NCBI RefSeq assembly: GCF_026130165.1
Contig: NZ_JAIHOM010000009.1
Span: forward strand, 1-64,000
DNA length: 64,000 bases
Direction: 5' to 3'
Source: Spirulina subsalsa FACHB-351
Lineage (GTDB): Bacteria > Cyanobacteriota > Cyanobacteriia > Cyanobacteriales > Spirulinaceae
The position numbers and the translations under genes were made by a program. The notes under the pieces are model-generated. The model was given only the letters and a program-made list of their open reading frames with translations, was not told the origin of the DNA and did no database searches. Shown here one piece after another: positions 8,817 through 18,352 of the stretch. Each line of letters starts with the position of its first letter. Position 1 is the stretch's first letter.

Positions 8817-9152
8817 TTAGTAACGGCTCATACCGGGTTTGTACACAATGAAACTCATGGTTTGGCATTGTTTGATATTGTCAAACCCAATCACGCGCAC
8901 ATAGCTGTTAGGATACTCTTGACGGCACTCCCGCACTTCGTTCAGCACTTCTTGAGAAGAGTTAGCAGAGAACAGAGGCAGTTTCCACAGAGTCCAGTGG
9001 TGATCCGCAGGACTGGGATCTTCTTCAAATTCCACCGCCGGGATAAAGCCTTGTTCCAGCATATACTCGATCTGCTTGGCCACTTGCTGATCCGTCAAAG
9101 GAGGTAAGTAGGACAGAGTTTCGTAACGTTTCTCTTTAGGTAATGTCTTCAT
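8817..9152 (-). CDS. rbcS: Ribulose bisphosphate carboxylase small subunit
   Basis: A 111-residue Form IB small subunit. [22 protein letters not shown] at the N-terminus, WTLWKLPLF, and the C-terminal [23 protein letters not shown] are all typical. Eight copies cap the RbcL octamer to make L8S8 Rubisco, which is packed into carboxysomes by the RbcS-like domains of CcmM encoded at 12702. It is the last gene of rbcL-rbcX-rbcS, 29 bp after rbcX, and is followed by a strong terminator. Confidence 0.98.
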   Translation of the reverse strand: MKTLPKEKRYETLSYLPPLTDQQVAKQIEYMLEQGFIPAVEFEEDPSPADHHWTLWKLPLFSANSSQEVLNEVRECRQEYPNSYVRVIGFDNIKQCQTMSFIVYKPGMSRY

Positions 9153-9181
9153 TCGTTTCTCTTCCTCGTGGATGGTAATAA

Positions 9182-9607
9182 TTAATCAGTAGAGCTAGGC
9201 TCATCTTGTCGCGGAGGACTACCCCCCTCTAACTCAGTCATGGACTCTAAAGAAGGGATCTCAGTCAGGGGTTGAGAACGAGTTAAGCGTTCTAAGACTT
9301 GGCGACGATACTCCGCATTAGACTGTTGAATGCCTATTTGTACCATCTCCGGTAAAAACTCTAGAACCGCTTCGGCAATCGTTTCTCGTACAGTGAGAAT
9401 CCTCAGCACCAGATCCTTATGCTCCAACATCAAGCCTTCTAGGTAGATTTCACCATCCTGCATTTTGCCCGCAGAATACTGACTTAACCAAATAGCTTGG
9501 GTGGGATTAGTTTCCGATAACTGATCAACAATCGTCCGTACTGCCTGATAAGTTAAATAACTTTGCAGAACTTTGGCTGTGTCTTTGGCAATTTGCTTTG
9601 GATTCAT
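9182..9607 (-). CDS. rbcX: Rubisco assembly chaperone RbcX
   Basis: A 141-residue alpha-helical chaperone lying between rbcL and rbcS, as in many beta-cyanobacteria. The N-terminal region [20 protein letters not shown] and [16 protein letters not shown] match RbcX. The homodimer binds the RbcL C-terminal tail ([12 protein letters not shown]-like here) and stabilises RbcL dimers until RbcS displaces it. The spacings of 96 bp to rbcL and 29 bp to rbcS fit one operon. The C-terminal tail after about residue 115 is acidic and low-complexity. Confidence 0.95.
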   Translation of the reverse strand: MNPKQIAKDTAKVLQSYLTYQAVRTIVDQLSETNPTQAIWLSQYSAGKMQDGEIYLEGLMLEHKDLVLRILTVRETIAEAVLEFLPEMVQIGIQQSNAEYRRQVLERLTRSQPLTEIPSLESMTELEGGSPPRQDEPSSTD

Positions 9608-9703
9608 GCGGCATAAGCTGTCCCAACCCGACTGATTTTAGGGTCAAGCAAAAAGGAGAAAAGTAACTCTAGGTACTTTTTCCTTCTTACTTGTCCTTCC
9701 TTC

Positions 9704-11122
9704 TTACAGGGTGTCCATTGCCTCGAACTCGAATTTGATTTCTTTCCAGAGTTCACAAGCCGCTTTCAGTTCAGGACTCCAACGGCAAGCTTCACGGATG
9801 ACATCATTGCCTTCCCGTGCCAAGCTGCGACCTTCGTTCCGAGCTTGGACACAAGCTTCAAGAGCCACACGGTTAGCGGTTGCACCGGGTGCATTCCCCC
9901 AGGGGTGTCCCAGAGTACCACCACCGAACTGTAAGCAGGAATCATCGCCGAAGATTTCCACCAGGGCGGGCATATGCCATACGTGAATCCCACCGGAAGC
10001 CACAGGCATGGTTCCAGGCATGGAAGCCCAGTCTTGGGTGAAGAAAATACCGCGAGAACGATCTTCTTCTACATAGTCTTCGCGCATCAGGTCAACGAAG
10101 CCCATTGTAATGCCCCGTTCCCCTTCTAATTTACCCACAACGGTTCCCGAGTGCAGGTGGTCCCCACCGGACATCCGTAAGCACTTGGCTAGCACACGGA
10201 AGTGAATCCCGTGGTTGCGTTGACGGTCAATTACGGCGTGCATGGCACGGTGGATGTGCAGCAGAACGCCATTGTCCCGACACCAGCGCGCTAAGGTGGT
10301 GTTAGCGGTGAAACCCCCGGTTATGAAGTCGTGCATGATGATGGGGGTGCCGATTTCTTTAGCGAATTCTGCCCGTTTGAGCATTTCTTCGCAGGTGGCG
10401 GCGGTTACGTTCAGGTAGTGACCTTTGATTTCGTTGGTTTCAGCTTGGGCTTTTTCGATGGCTTCTTGGACGAAGAGGAAGCGATCGCGCCAACGCATGA
10501 AAGGTTGAGAGTTAATGTTTTCGTCGTCTTTGGTGAAGTCCAAACCACCACGTAAACACTCATATACAGCGCGTCCGTAGTTCTTCGCAGACAGACCCAG
10601 TTTGGGCTTAATGGTACAACCTAACAGAGGACGACCATATTTGTTGAGTTTGTCCCGTTCTACTACAATCCCGTGAGGAGGCCCTTGGAAGGTTTTCAGC
10701 AGGGCAACGGGAATCCGTAAGTCTTCTAAACGCAGCGCACGCAGGGCTTTGAAACCAAATACGTTCCCAACCAAGGAGGTCAGGATGTTGGTGACAGATC
10801 CTTCTTCAAACAGATCCAAGGGATAAGCCACGAAACAGAAGTATTGGTTGTCTTCACCGGGTACGGCTTCGACTTCATAACAACGACCTTTATAACGGTC
10901 TAAGTCGGTCAGGTTATCAGTCCAAACCGTGGTCCATGTCCCTGTAGAAGATTCTGCGGCTACCGCAGCACCTGCTTCTTCAGGAGGAACACCGGGTTGG
11001 GGTGTCATCCGAAAGCAGGCCAGAAGATCTGTATCCTTGGGTGTGTAATCCGGGGTGTAATAGGTCAGGCGGTAGTCTTGGACACCAGCCTTGAACCCAG
11101 GAGCAGATTTCGCTTGTACCAT
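9704..11122 (-). CDS. rbcL: Ribulose bisphosphate carboxylase large subunit (Form IB)
   Basis: A 472-residue Rubisco large subunit fixing CO2 onto ribulose-1,5-bisphosphate. The active site is intact: KPKLG (K172, K174), [10 protein letters not shown] with the carbamylated K198 and metal ligands D200 and E201, [12 protein letters not shown], and loop 6 [13 protein letters not shown]. The open frame extends 22 codons further upstream, but the start [14 protein letters not shown] at 11122 is preferred: it matches the family N-terminus and is preceded by the strong ribosome-binding site AAGGAGGAAT. First gene of rbcL-rbcX-rbcS, about 800 bp downstream of ccmN on the same strand. Confidence 0.98.
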   Translation of the reverse strand: MVQAKSAPGFKAGVQDYRLTYYTPDYTPKDTDLLACFRMTPQPGVPPEEAGAAVAAESSTGTWTTVWTDNLTDLDRYKGRCYEVEAVPGEDNQYFCFVAYPLDLFEEGSVTNILTSLVGNVFGFKALRALRLEDLRIPVALLKTFQGPPHGIVVERDKLNKYGRPLLGCTIKPKLGLSAKNYGRAVYECLRGGLDFTKDDENINSQPFMRWRDRFLFVQEAIEKAQAETNEIKGHYLNVTAATCEEMLKRAEFAKEIGTPIIMHDFITGGFTANTTLARWCRDNGVLLHIHRAMHAVIDRQRNHGIHFRVLAKCLRMSGGDHLHSGTVVGKLEGERGITMGFVDLMREDYVEEDRSRGIFFTQDWASMPGTMPVASGGIHVWHMPALVEIFGDDSCLQFGGGTLGHPWGNAPGATANRVALEACVQARNEGRSLAREGNDVIREACRWSPELKAACELWKEIKFEFEAMDTL

Positions 11123-11364
11123 ATTCCTCGATTCCTCCTTCAACTTTGAGGCGTATTCCTTACTCTTAGCTTTTGCATTTGAATGCAATTTATCTGTTAG
11201 GGAGAAGCGACCACTACGGAAAGTCTGTCTACATTACTCGGACTGCACGGGAAAAAAACCCAGACTCCTTTGCTGCCCAAGTTGTGGCAACAACTCGGGG
11301 AACTGGCAAATTTGGCTGTTTTACCCTAAGCCGGAAGAATGCCTCAGACTGATAGCCCACTTCT

Positions 11365-11394
11365 TCTTAACTGTGAAGTCAAACTTAATGTCAA
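11365..11394 (-). promoter_or_regulatory. Candidate rbcL promoter
   Basis: On the minus strand TTGACA (11389-11394) is followed after 18 bp by TTAAGA (11365-11370). This would give a 5' leader of about 230 nt before the rbcL ATG. The -35 is perfect, but the -10 matches TATAAT only partly and the spacing is one base long. The surrounding 11400-11800 is AT-rich with long T runs and holds no gene I can support. Confidence 0.35.
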
Positions 11395-11859
11395 CGATTT
11401 GCTTCTGATAGACTTCAGCTTACCATGAACTTTGTTTTTTTTTAATAAATATTTTGAACTTGTGACTTTTTTTAAATATTTCTTTCTTCTAAGTAAGATT
11501 AAATAAATTAATGATTGGTAAATGGCTGTAAAAAAACACAAAGTTCCAAGATCCTCATTCGGAGAACCTTGATAGATTATGCACTATTTAAAACTTTTGA
11601 GATGCCCAGAAAAAATAATTTTAGGGATCAAGACAATCGAACTTGTTTTCGACTAAAAAACTGAGTTAAAACTATTGCTTAAGTTTTTTCTTGCCTTTGC
11701 CACTAGGGCAATCTTGACACTCCTTTGTCTAATTCACGCTAAAACTTTTCCTTAAGTTTTTATTTTTTTACCTGAGTAAATACTCTCACAAACGGTAAAA
11801 AAGATGAACCTGATTTACGAATTGTTTCAGACCTAGCGATGAGCTAAAGAGTTAGCTGG

Positions 11860-11881
11860 ACAAACTCCAACCCGAGTTTGT
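11860..11881. terminator. Stem-loop between ccmN and rbcL
   Basis: ACAAACTC pairs perfectly with GAGTTTGT around the 6-nt loop CAACCC. It lies 43-64 bp beyond the ccmN stop, so it could end or protect the ccm transcript. The short T run (TTTTAT) follows it only on the plus strand, where no upstream gene is known. It could therefore instead terminate an unrecognised plus-strand transcript. Confidence 0.4.
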
Positions 11882-11923
11882 TTTATGGACTCCAACTCAG
11901 GGGACACTAGGGGAAGGTCTGAC

Positions 11924-12583
11924 TCATTTCTCATCACCATTGCGCTGATTTAAAGAGTGACCTTGGGGGAATAAGGTTAGTAATAATTGATTGACATAAA
12001 CCTTACCAAATACGGGAGTTCCGGGGGGTTTAACTGATTCCTCTGAATCCTGAAAGAATTCTTGGGCTTCTGGTTGAGGGGCTGTGGTTTCGAGTTCTCC
12101 CTCTGTCCATTGGGGTGGTTCCTCGGGTGGGGAGTCTTCTGACCATAAATCGTCGGTTAAAGAACTAGAATCGGCTGTGCTAGACTCTACCGGGCTGGAC
12201 TCCAAAGCCGGAGTTTCTGAAATAACCACTTGCCGAGAAGGATCTCCGATTAAAGATCCGGCGGGAATCACTTGTAGAGCAGGAACATCAGCGTTATAAA
12301 TAGTTGTTGCTCCCCCAATACAAGTATTAGCCCCGATTTTGCACTGTCCGACGATTAAAACCCCAGGCCCCAGACTGACCCCAGTTTCTAGTTCTATGGT
12401 GCCTTGATAGGCATTGAGAATGACACCCATACCAATACAAGCCCCGGCTGCAATGATAATCTGACTCTGGGGTGCAGCTTGTAGGATAACTCCGGGGGCG
12501 ATCGCAGCGCTGGGATGAATGGTTACATCACCGTTGATTCGCACAGTGGGCGTATCAACCAGTTGCAAAGGTTGCAAAGGCAT
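11924..12583 (-). CDS. ccmN: Carboxysome assembly protein CcmN
   Basis: A 219-residue adaptor that links the CcmM-Rubisco core to the shell. Residues about 10-125 form hexapeptide (left-handed beta-helix) repeats such as INGDVTIHPSAAIAPGVIL and IGANTCIGGATTIYNADV, which bind CcmM. An acidic, Ser/Pro/Glu-rich linker follows (about 130-185). The C-terminal VFGKVYVNQLLLTLFPQG is the amphipathic encapsulation peptide that recruits CcmK2. It lies 118 bp after ccmM, last in ccmK2-K1-L-M-N. ccmO, usually nearby or elsewhere in the genome, is not in this window. Confidence 0.95.
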   Translation of the reverse strand: MPLQPLQLVDTPTVRINGDVTIHPSAAIAPGVILQAAPQSQIIIAAGACIGMGVILNAYQGTIELETGVSLGPGVLIVGQCKIGANTCIGGATTIYNADVPALQVIPAGSLIGDPSRQVVISETPALESSPVESSTADSSSLTDDLWSEDSPPEEPPQWTEGELETTAPQPEAQEFFQDSEESVKPPGTPVFGKVYVNQLLLTLFPQGHSLNQRNGDEK

Positions 12584-12701
12584 GGTTCAAGGGGGCGGGA
12601 TAAACGAGATCAGAGAAAACTCACTCTTACCAAGAGTCAGGTTAGGGGGAGAGATCGGACTTGAATCTATTCCCCTCACCTAGGCTTTCAAGGAAAGCAC
12701 C

Positions 12702-14036
12702 TTACGGCCGTTGGATGACCTCTTCAACAACCCGACGTTTGGCTTGGGTATCAATCCCTAACAACCGAACATATTCCCCTTGGTGTTCAGCTAAACAGCC
12801 TTCCAAATGGGCTAATACTTCCGGTTCGTAGGACGAGTTAATGGGGGAGCAGGACTGCCAAGATTTCACCCGATAGCGGCGTTTATCCGCGTGTTCGGTG
12901 CCGACTTGATAGCCTTGGCGCAGGATCGAACGCACCAAGTCCACTACTTCGGGGTTTAATTTCCCTTGGACTTTGCCATTGCCGTTGCTGGTCGGGGCTG
13001 GTGCTTCTACGGCACTGCTAGCGGTGGCGGTGCGAGAGGTAGGGGCGGGGGCAGGAGCAGCCGCTTCGGGACGTTGGATGATGGTTTGTGTTACCCGACG
13101 TTTGGCGTTAGAATCGACTCCAATCAACCGGACATATTCCCCAGCGTGTTCGGCCAAGCGATTTTTCAGTTCGGCGAGAACTTGCGCTTCAGTGTTGCCG
13201 TTAATGCCATCACAGGTCAGCCAAGACTTGGAACGATAACGGCGTTTATCGGCGTGTTCGGCGCTGATGCTGTAGCCTTGACGGAGCAGGGAGCGCACTT
13301 GCTCGATAGTTTCGGGGCTTAAACCGCCAGCGCCGTTCCCGTTGCCATTACCATTGCCATTATAAGCAGGACTAGCTCCATTACTAGAGCTAGTAAAGTG
13401 GCTGGATGCTGTGCTGGGGGCGCTGTCGTCCGGGCGTTGGATGATCATTTCCAGAACGCGACGTTTGGCGCTTGAGTCAATACCAATCAGGCGCACATAT
13501 TCCCCTTGATGCTCTTCTAAGCAGGCGGCTAATTCTTGTAAAGCTCCGGCTTCATGGGTGGCTTGAATTTGGGGGCAGGTGAGCCAAGATTTGGAGCGAT
13601 AACGGCGCTTGTCGGCGTGTTCGGTGCCGATTCTATAGCCTTGACGCAGGAGGGCGCGGACTTGTTCGACTACTTCGGGACTCAGGCCGCCGGAACTGCT
13701 GCCACCACTGCCACTAGAGGCCTTAGCGCGGACAACTTTGCCGGGGCGGGTCCGTTGGGGGGTGGCGATGCCGTCGGGGCGTTGAATAATGGCTTCGAGG
13801 ACGCGGCGCTTGGCGTTGGTATCAATGCCAATTAAGCGCACGTACTCGCCGCTATATTCGGCTAGGATGTTTTCGATTTGTGCGAGAACTTGGTCTTCGC
13901 GGTGTCCTTCGACGGCTCCACAAGTGAGCCAAGATTTGGAACGGTAACGACGCTTGTCGGCGTGTTCTAGTCCGATGCCATAACCTTGTCTCAAGAGCGA
14001 TCGCACTTGATCAACTGTTTCTGTATTCAAACTCAT
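12702..14036 (-). other. Possible short CcmM isoform from an internal start
   Basis: An in-frame ATG ([15 protein letters not shown]) stands exactly before the first RbcS-like domain and is preceded by GGTAGGAAGT. In other beta-cyanobacteria a short CcmM consisting only of RbcS-like domains is made by internal initiation and is needed for Rubisco packing. Here it would be 444 residues with four domains. The spacing of the purine stretch to the ATG is short, so this is inferred from position and precedent. Confidence 0.5.
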
Positions 14037-14726
14037 ACTTCCTACCAATGTTTGATAATCAACTTGATAATCAACTTCTGCCGTTTGGCCATTTCCTAGA
14101 CTAAACTGGCTCGCCCCATCACCTTGGGGTACCTGACAACTGGCATCCTCGGCACTACAATACTCGGGGTGAAATACCTTTTCGATGCCCATTACATGAC
14201 GAGCAAATTTTTTGTCTTGCTCTTCCACATCCGGGAGACGATCGGCCTGTTGCTGATTAGTAATCACGGAGCCGGAGGGAACATATTTCCCCGGTGCAAT
14301 CTCGACATCTTGAATGAGGGTGTGCATCATCACGATACAACCGTGACCGATGCGAGCATTAAACACGGTGGACCGGAAGCCAATAAAGCAATCATTGCCC
14401 ACATAAGCTGGGCCATGAATCAACGCCATATGGGTCACATAGGTGTTGTTGCCAATCCAAGCGGAGTAAATTTGTCCGTCATCTCCAATGACTCGACCCC
14501 GTTCTAATCCATGAATCACAACCCCATCTTGAATCGTTGCGTTTTCCCCGATATAAAAGGGGAAACCTTCATCGGCTCGGATGGATGTGCCGGGCGAAAT
14601 TCGCGCATTCGCACTGACGCGCACATCTCCGATGATGTTGGCGAACGAGTGGATTTGAGCGGTTTTGTTGATTTGGGGTTCGGCTAAACCCGGAGTTGGA
14701 GGAGCCGCTTTCCTGCGGACTGCCAT
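12702..14726 (-). CDS. ccmM: Carboxysome scaffold protein CcmM with gamma-carbonic-anhydrase-like domain
   Basis: A 674-residue organiser of the beta-carboxysome. Residues about 10-195 form a gamma-carbonic-anhydrase-type beta-helix with the zinc-ligand histidines in VIHGLERG (H72) and VTHMALIHG (H99, H104). A cysteine pair near C190/C197 corresponds to the regulatory disulfide known in other CcmM. Four RbcS-like domains follow (about 231-318, 345-430, 465-550, 590-674), each with YRSKSWLTC (YRVKSWQSC in the last) and [10 protein letters not shown]-type blocks, joined by Gly/Ser/Ala/Pro linkers. They condense Rubisco. The start [12 protein letters not shown] at 14726 is chosen over an ATG 10 codons upstream because it matches the family and follows GGGAGGGATAG. 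Confidence 0.96.
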   Translation of the reverse strand: MAVRRKAAPPTPGLAEPQINKTAQIHSFANIIGDVRVSANARISPGTSIRADEGFPFYIGENATIQDGVVIHGLERGRVIGDDGQIYSAWIGNNTYVTHMALIHGPAYVGNDCFIGFRSTVFNARIGHGCIVMMHTLIQDVEIAPGKYVPSGSVITNQQQADRLPDVEEQDKKFARHVMGIEKVFHPEYCSAEDASCQVPQGDGASQFSLGNGQTAEVDYQVDYQTLVGSMSLNTETVDQVRSLLRQGYGIGLEHADKRRYRSKSWLTCGAVEGHREDQVLAQIENILAEYSGEYVRLIGIDTNAKRRVLEAIIQRPDGIATPQRTRPGKVVRAKASSGSGGSSSGGLSPEVVEQVRALLRQGYRIGTEHADKRRYRSKSWLTCPQIQATHEAGALQELAACLEEHQGEYVRLIGIDSSAKRRVLEMIIQRPDDSAPSTASSHFTSSSNGASPAYNGNGNGNGNGAGGLSPETIEQVRSLLRQGYSISAEHADKRRYRSKSWLTCDGINGNTEAQVLAELKNRLAEHAGEYVRLIGVDSNAKRRVTQTIIQRPEAAAPAPAPTSRTATASSAVEAPAPTSNGNGKVQGKLNPEVVDLVRSILRQGYQVGTEHADKRRYRVKSWQSCSPINSSYEPEVLAHLEGCLAEHQGEYVRLLGIDTQAKRRVVEEVIQRP

Positions 14727-15009
14727 GACTCTATCCCTCCCAAAATTAAGGGCCATTTGTGCGGTTTGGATGGGGGGTCAGGATCAAGTTTTGAGGAATC
14801 GGTTTGAAACCTTGGGGTCTGACCTGACTTGCCCCTGACAAGAGTTACACTTTGGTCAGAGCCTTTCCCTCCTCAACTTGAGCTTTAGGTGCTACTCTGG
14901 CTGAGTAGATGGCTTATCCGACCCGTAGGATCTTGCGTTAAAATTTGGCAATTTATTAATAGAATGTTTGCCGTTGAGACTGTGCGCGAATTAGCAGCCT
15001 TTCCTATCC

Positions 15010-15318
15010 TTAGCGGTAACGGTATTCGTCTTTCTTGCTATACAGCAAACCGTTGCTTACGGATACGGTGTCGATAATGCCCACAATCATTGCATCGACG
15101 GGACGGACATCAGCGCCTTCTGGATGGGGTGCGATCGCCCGACGACTGACTAACACCCATTCATCTAAACCTGCTCCCACTTGATCACTTGCCACTTCGT
15201 AGCGAGGCAACAGTTCCCCCTCTCGATCAACAAACTGAACCAGTAAAAGCTTAACCCCCGTCATTGTCGGAAGTTTCTGCGTGCTGACTACCGTGCCACA
15301 AACCTTTGCAATCTGCAT
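15010..15318 (-). CDS. ccmL: Carboxysome vertex protein CcmL
   Basis: A 102-residue EutN/CcmL-type bacterial-microcompartment protein that forms pentamers closing the 12 vertices of the icosahedral shell. MQIAKVCGTVVSTQKLPTM, the central VASDQVGAGLDEWVLVSRRAIA and the end MIVGIIDTVSV are characteristic. It lies 14 bp after ccmK1. The 283 bp separating it from ccmM contain no gene and could hold a secondary promoter. Confidence 0.97.
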   Translation of the reverse strand: MQIAKVCGTVVSTQKLPTMTGVKLLLVQFVDREGELLPRYEVASDQVGAGLDEWVLVSRRAIAPHPEGADVRPVDAMIVGIIDTVSVSNGLLYSKKDEYRYR

Positions 15319-15332
15319 TATGATGGTCTTGC

Positions 15333-15668
15333 TTATCGTCTCAAAGCACTAGGGTTTACACTTTCTCGGAACTGTTCGACCGCCTCGGTGTAACGAATGG
15401 GCAGAACGTATTCTAAGTTCTCATGGGGACGTGCAATGATATGAGTCGAAAGCACTTGTCCACCGTTGACTCGTTTAACGTTTTCAATGCCCGCAGAGAC
15501 AGACGCTTGGACTTCAGAAACATCACCCCGCACAATTACGGTGACACGACCTGAACCAATTTTTTCATAACCCACTAACGTGACACGGGCGGCTTTCACC
15601 ATCGCGTCTGCCGCTTCTACGACGGCAGGAAAACCTAATGTTTCAACCATTCCAACAGCAATTGACAT
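15333..15668 (-). CDS. ccmK1: Carboxysome shell protein CcmK1
   Basis: A 111-residue single-BMC-domain hexamer of the carboxysome facet. [50 protein letters not shown] and [14 protein letters not shown] are diagnostic. It is nearly identical to the upstream CcmK2 up to about residue 100 and differs mainly in its longer tail ([11 protein letters not shown]). The K1 name is given because of its length and second position, as in Synechocystis. The 68-bp gap to ccmK2 and 14-bp gap to ccmL point to one transcript. The pair is a tandem duplication visible at DNA level. Confidence 0.93.
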   Translation of the reverse strand: MSIAVGMVETLGFPAVVEAADAMVKAARVTLVGYEKIGSGRVTVIVRGDVSEVQASVSAGIENVKRVNGGQVLSTHIIARPHENLEYVLPIRYTEAVEQFRESVNPSALRR

Positions 15669-15736
15669 GAGTTTATACTCCTATTTTAATAATCGAAAGG
15701 GATGTTCCTAAAGCCGCTTGCCTGATTCAGCACAGG

Positions 15737-16048
15737 CTAATAGGTTCGGAACTGTTCCACCTCTTCGGTGTAACGAATGGGTAGGACATATTCCAAGTTT
15801 TCATGGGGACGGGCAATAATGTGAGTCGAAAGAACTTCACCACCATTGACGCGACGAGCCGACTCGATTCCCGCAGAAACAGAAGCCTGCACTTCAGAAA
15901 CATCACCCCGCACAATAACTGTGACACGACCTGACCCGATTTTTTCATAACCCACTAACGTGACACGGGCAGCCTTCACCATTGCATCAGCAGCTTCCAC
16001 TACAGCCGGGAAACCTAACGTCTCAATCATTCCTACAGCAATTGGCAT
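15737..16048 (-). CDS. ccmK2: Carboxysome shell protein CcmK2
   Basis: A 103-residue BMC-domain shell protein, first gene of the ccm operon. It contains the same core as CcmK1 ([47 protein letters not shown]) with a short C-terminus. It forms the main hexameric facets and is the partner of the CcmN encapsulation peptide. The 103-residue length and first position favour CcmK2. The start is the first ATG. Confidence 0.94.
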   Translation of the reverse strand: MPIAVGMIETLGFPAVVEAADAMVKAARVTLVGYEKIGSGRVTVIVRGDVSEVQASVSAGIESARRVNGGEVLSTHIIARPHENLEYVLPIRYTEEVEQFRTY

Positions 16049-16677
16049 ATCTTAAAACTCCTCTGGGGCAAGCAATCACAAAATAAAAAGGACAATCCAT
16101 GAATGAACTCAACTGAATTGATCTGCGCTTTAGCGAATGCCAGATCCAAAATTCTGGGTCATTTCACCCACATAACTAGCTTACATGAGCAGGGGACACA
16201 AACTGAATGAATTGGCTCACCCAGTTTTAGATTGACTCCGTTTTAGATTGACTCAGTTTGAGTATCATTCCTTGGGGTAATTCTTAATGAATTTACCTCC
16301 CACCCCCAGCCTGAACACTTAGTCATAACCAGTGTGCATCACTGATCGCAACCTTACCCAACATTCTGCTATCCAACACGGACTACTCCAATGTTGAGCC
16401 ATGATTTTTTCAACCAAGACTTTAAGCACGGGGGGGGGGAATTTTTAACCTAGAGACAAGCATAGGAAACCGTTGTACCTTTGACAATATAAATCTTTAT
16501 GATATTTTTAAATGACACCGTTAACAAAAATTAATAAGTCAAGAGAAACGCTCTGTCCAAAGGGGCGACCATTCTTTCCCGAGGGGTATTTTCCTTGGCT
16601 TGACTGTGTTTTATAATTTCTTCACCTCAAAGGCCGTCGGGTCAATTTTCCACCAGTCAAAGGCTAAAGCCCAGAAG
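16049..16677. promoter_or_regulatory. ccmK2 upstream region
   Basis: These 629 bp between ccmK2 and the IS200/IS605 element carry no supportable gene. Two features stand out. A 15-bp sequence GTTTTAGATTGACTC is repeated directly with a 16-bp period (16224-16238 and 16240-16254), about 180-200 bp upstream of the ccmK2 start. A run of ten G residues occurs at 16430-16439. Either could matter for ccm expression, but no known operator was matched and no promoter hexamers are convincing. Confidence 0.4.
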
Positions 16678-18024
16678 GTTTAACAAAATGTTGCTGAATT
16701 CCCCTTCCTCCCTTGCAGGGAGGGGATGAATAGCAACCAATAAACCAACTGAGCGATAGGGAATCATCGGATGAGCAGCTACAATGTGATCGGCAACAGC
16801 AAATAAAGATAATGTATAAGGCATACAAGTATCGCATCTACCCAACCGACGACCAAAAAGCGTCTCTCGCCAAGGCCTTTGGATGCTGTCGTTGGTATTG
16901 GAATTTTGCACTCAACCTATGCCAAGAAACCTATCTCAAGACAGGCAAAGGATTATCTCGTGGATATATCCAGGGTCTGTTACCAGGGTTAAAAAAGGAA
17001 TACCCTTGGCTAACGGATGCCTATTCCCAGTCCTTGCAAGTTGTTGCTCTTAATCTTTCCACTGCCTATAAAAACTTCTTTGAGAAGCGGGCGCAATTGC
17101 CCCGTTTCAAGTCAAAGCATGGTCGGCAGTCATTAAGTTATCCCGCCAACGTTAAGTTTGAGGGAGACTCTATCAAACTACCTGGGAAGATTGGGCTAGT
17201 CTACTGCCATCGTCATCGAGAATTTGAAGGGACAATCAAAACTGTGACTGTCTCCCAGAATTCTGATGGACAATACTATGCTTCGGTATTGGTGGATGAT
17301 GGGCAAGAAACTCCCAGTCAGTCTACCGAAGGTAAAGCGGTTGGCATTGACGTTGGATTGACTCATTTCGCCATTACCAGTGATGGGTCAAAGTATGATA
17401 ATCCCCGTCATTTCGCCAAACATCACCGTAACCTTAAACGCCAACAACAAAAACTATCCCGGAAGCAAAAGGGGAGTCAGAATAGAACTAAAGCCAAACA
17501 AAAAGTAGCTAAGGTTTATGGCAAGACGGCCCGTTGCCGTGAAGACTTTCTACACAAACTATCCCGCAAGATAGTCAACGAAAACCAAGTTATTGCTGTA
17601 GAGAATCTGAATGTAAAAGGGATGGTACGAAACCCCAAACTAGCCAAGGCGATTAGTGATGTAGGCTGGGGAATGTTCACCACAATGCTTAAATATAAAG
17701 CGGAGTGGGAAGGAAAAACCTATATTGAGGTTGACCGTTTCTTTGCCTCCTCTAAAACCTGTCACGTTTGCCTCAACCGAGTAGATAGTTTGTCGTTAGA
17801 TATTCGTCAATGGCAATGTCAACATTGTGGGACTTGCCATGATCGAGATGTCAACGCAGCCCAAAATATCAGAAATGAAGCCTTGCGGATCTTGTCGTTG
17901 GGAACCAGCGATACTGCCTGGGGAGGGAGTGTAAGACAACCTGGCAAAACATCGGTTTTGTTGGATGCAGTTCCCGTTGAATCAGGAAGCCCCATCCTCG
18001 CCAACGGCAGGGTGGGGTAGTTCA
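16678..18024 (+). mobile_element. TnpB-only IS200/IS605-type element, intact copy
   Basis: Element limits were inferred by comparison with the second copy at 57202-57963. Similarity starts near GTTTAA (16678) and stops exactly after GTAGTTCA (18024). A left-end hairpin CCTCCC-ttgca-GGGAGG lies at 16707-16723. The right end GAAGCCCCATCC...GGGTGGGGTAGTTCA overlaps the tnpB 3' end. No TnpA transposase gene is present, so movement would need TnpA supplied from elsewhere. It is inserted between ccmK2 and ndhF4, inside the CCM region. Length about 1.35 kb. Confidence 0.85.
16812..18020 (+). CDS. tnpB: RNA-guided endonuclease TnpB (intact)
   Basis: A 402-residue TnpB/IS891-family nuclease. The N-terminal domain starts YKAYKYRIYPTDDQ with WNFALNLCQETY (about 1-110). 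The RuvC motifs are intact: GIDVGLTHF (D180), AVENLNVKGM (E264) and CHDRDVNAAQNI (D344/D346). A zinc finger CX2C-X15-CX2C uses C317, C320, C336 and C339. TnpB uses an omega RNA from the element's right end to cut DNA next to a short TAM and helps maintain the transposon. The sequence beginning CACTCTTACG directly after the right end would be its default guide region. All catalytic residues are present, so it is probably functional. Confidence 0.92.
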   Translation: MYKAYKYRIYPTDDQKASLAKAFGCCRWYWNFALNLCQETYLKTGKGLSRGYIQGLLPGLKKEYPWLTDAYSQSLQVVALNLSTAYKNFFEKRAQLPRFKSKHGRQSLSYPANVKFEGDSIKLPGKIGLVYCHRHREFEGTIKTVTVSQNSDGQYYASVLVDDGQETPSQSTEGKAVGIDVGLTHFAITSDGSKYDNPRHFAKHHRNLKRQQQKLSRKQKGSQNRTKAKQKVAKVYGKTARCREDFLHKLSRKIVNENQVIAVENLNVKGMVRNPKLAKAISDVGWGMFTTMLKYKAEWEGKTYIEVDRFFASSKTCHVCLNRVDSLSLDIRQWQCQHCGTCHDRDVNAAQNIRNEALRILSLGTSDTAWGGSVRQPGKTSVLLDAVPVESGSPILANGRVG

Positions 18025-18352
18025 CACTCTTACGCCTCATCTAGGTCTGGTTATCTCTGCTCATTTGTCAATGAGTAATTGCTCACAAAAACGTGAAAAA
18101 ACCTCAATGTTAAAAAATATCTCAAATTCTAAGGGAACTCATGGAGTGGTAGGGAAGCCTTGAGGAGTGGGGAATAGTGAACATAAAAACGGTGGCCCTG
18201 TGGGTTTATATTTATAAAATTAGAGGCAGCTGCCGAGGGATTAGATTGAGCATAAGTCAAGGCTCTTTTTTTGTAAAAATTTGACGTAAATCTTTTGACA
18301 TTCTGTCAAGCAATTTTATGTTTTTTGATTTTTGTATTTGCCACTATATTTT
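18025..18352 (+). promoter_or_regulatory. ndhF4 upstream region with inverted repeat
   Basis: These 328 bp between the IS element and ndhF4 hold no gene. TTGAC-N5-GTCAA at 18295-18309 is a perfect short inverted repeat 44 bp upstream of the chosen ATG and could be an operator. A 10-bp palindrome GGCAGCTGCC lies at 18225-18234. No clear -35/-10 pair was found. The adjacent IS insertion may have displaced original upstream sequence. Confidence 0.3.

Noticed and set aside
11123-11188. 22-codon N-terminal extension of rbcL
   Set aside because: The family start [10 protein letters not shown] has a strong AAGGAGGAAT upstream; the extension is unlike any Rubisco N-terminus.
11344-11541. 65-codon minus-strand frame upstream of rbcL
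   Set aside because: Lysine/serine-rich translation of AT-rich DNA with no ribosome-binding site; it overlaps the likely promoter.
12966-13835. Several plus-strand frames antisense to ccmM
   Set aside because: They are shadows of the four RbcS-like repeats and Gly/Ala linkers, with no family similarity.
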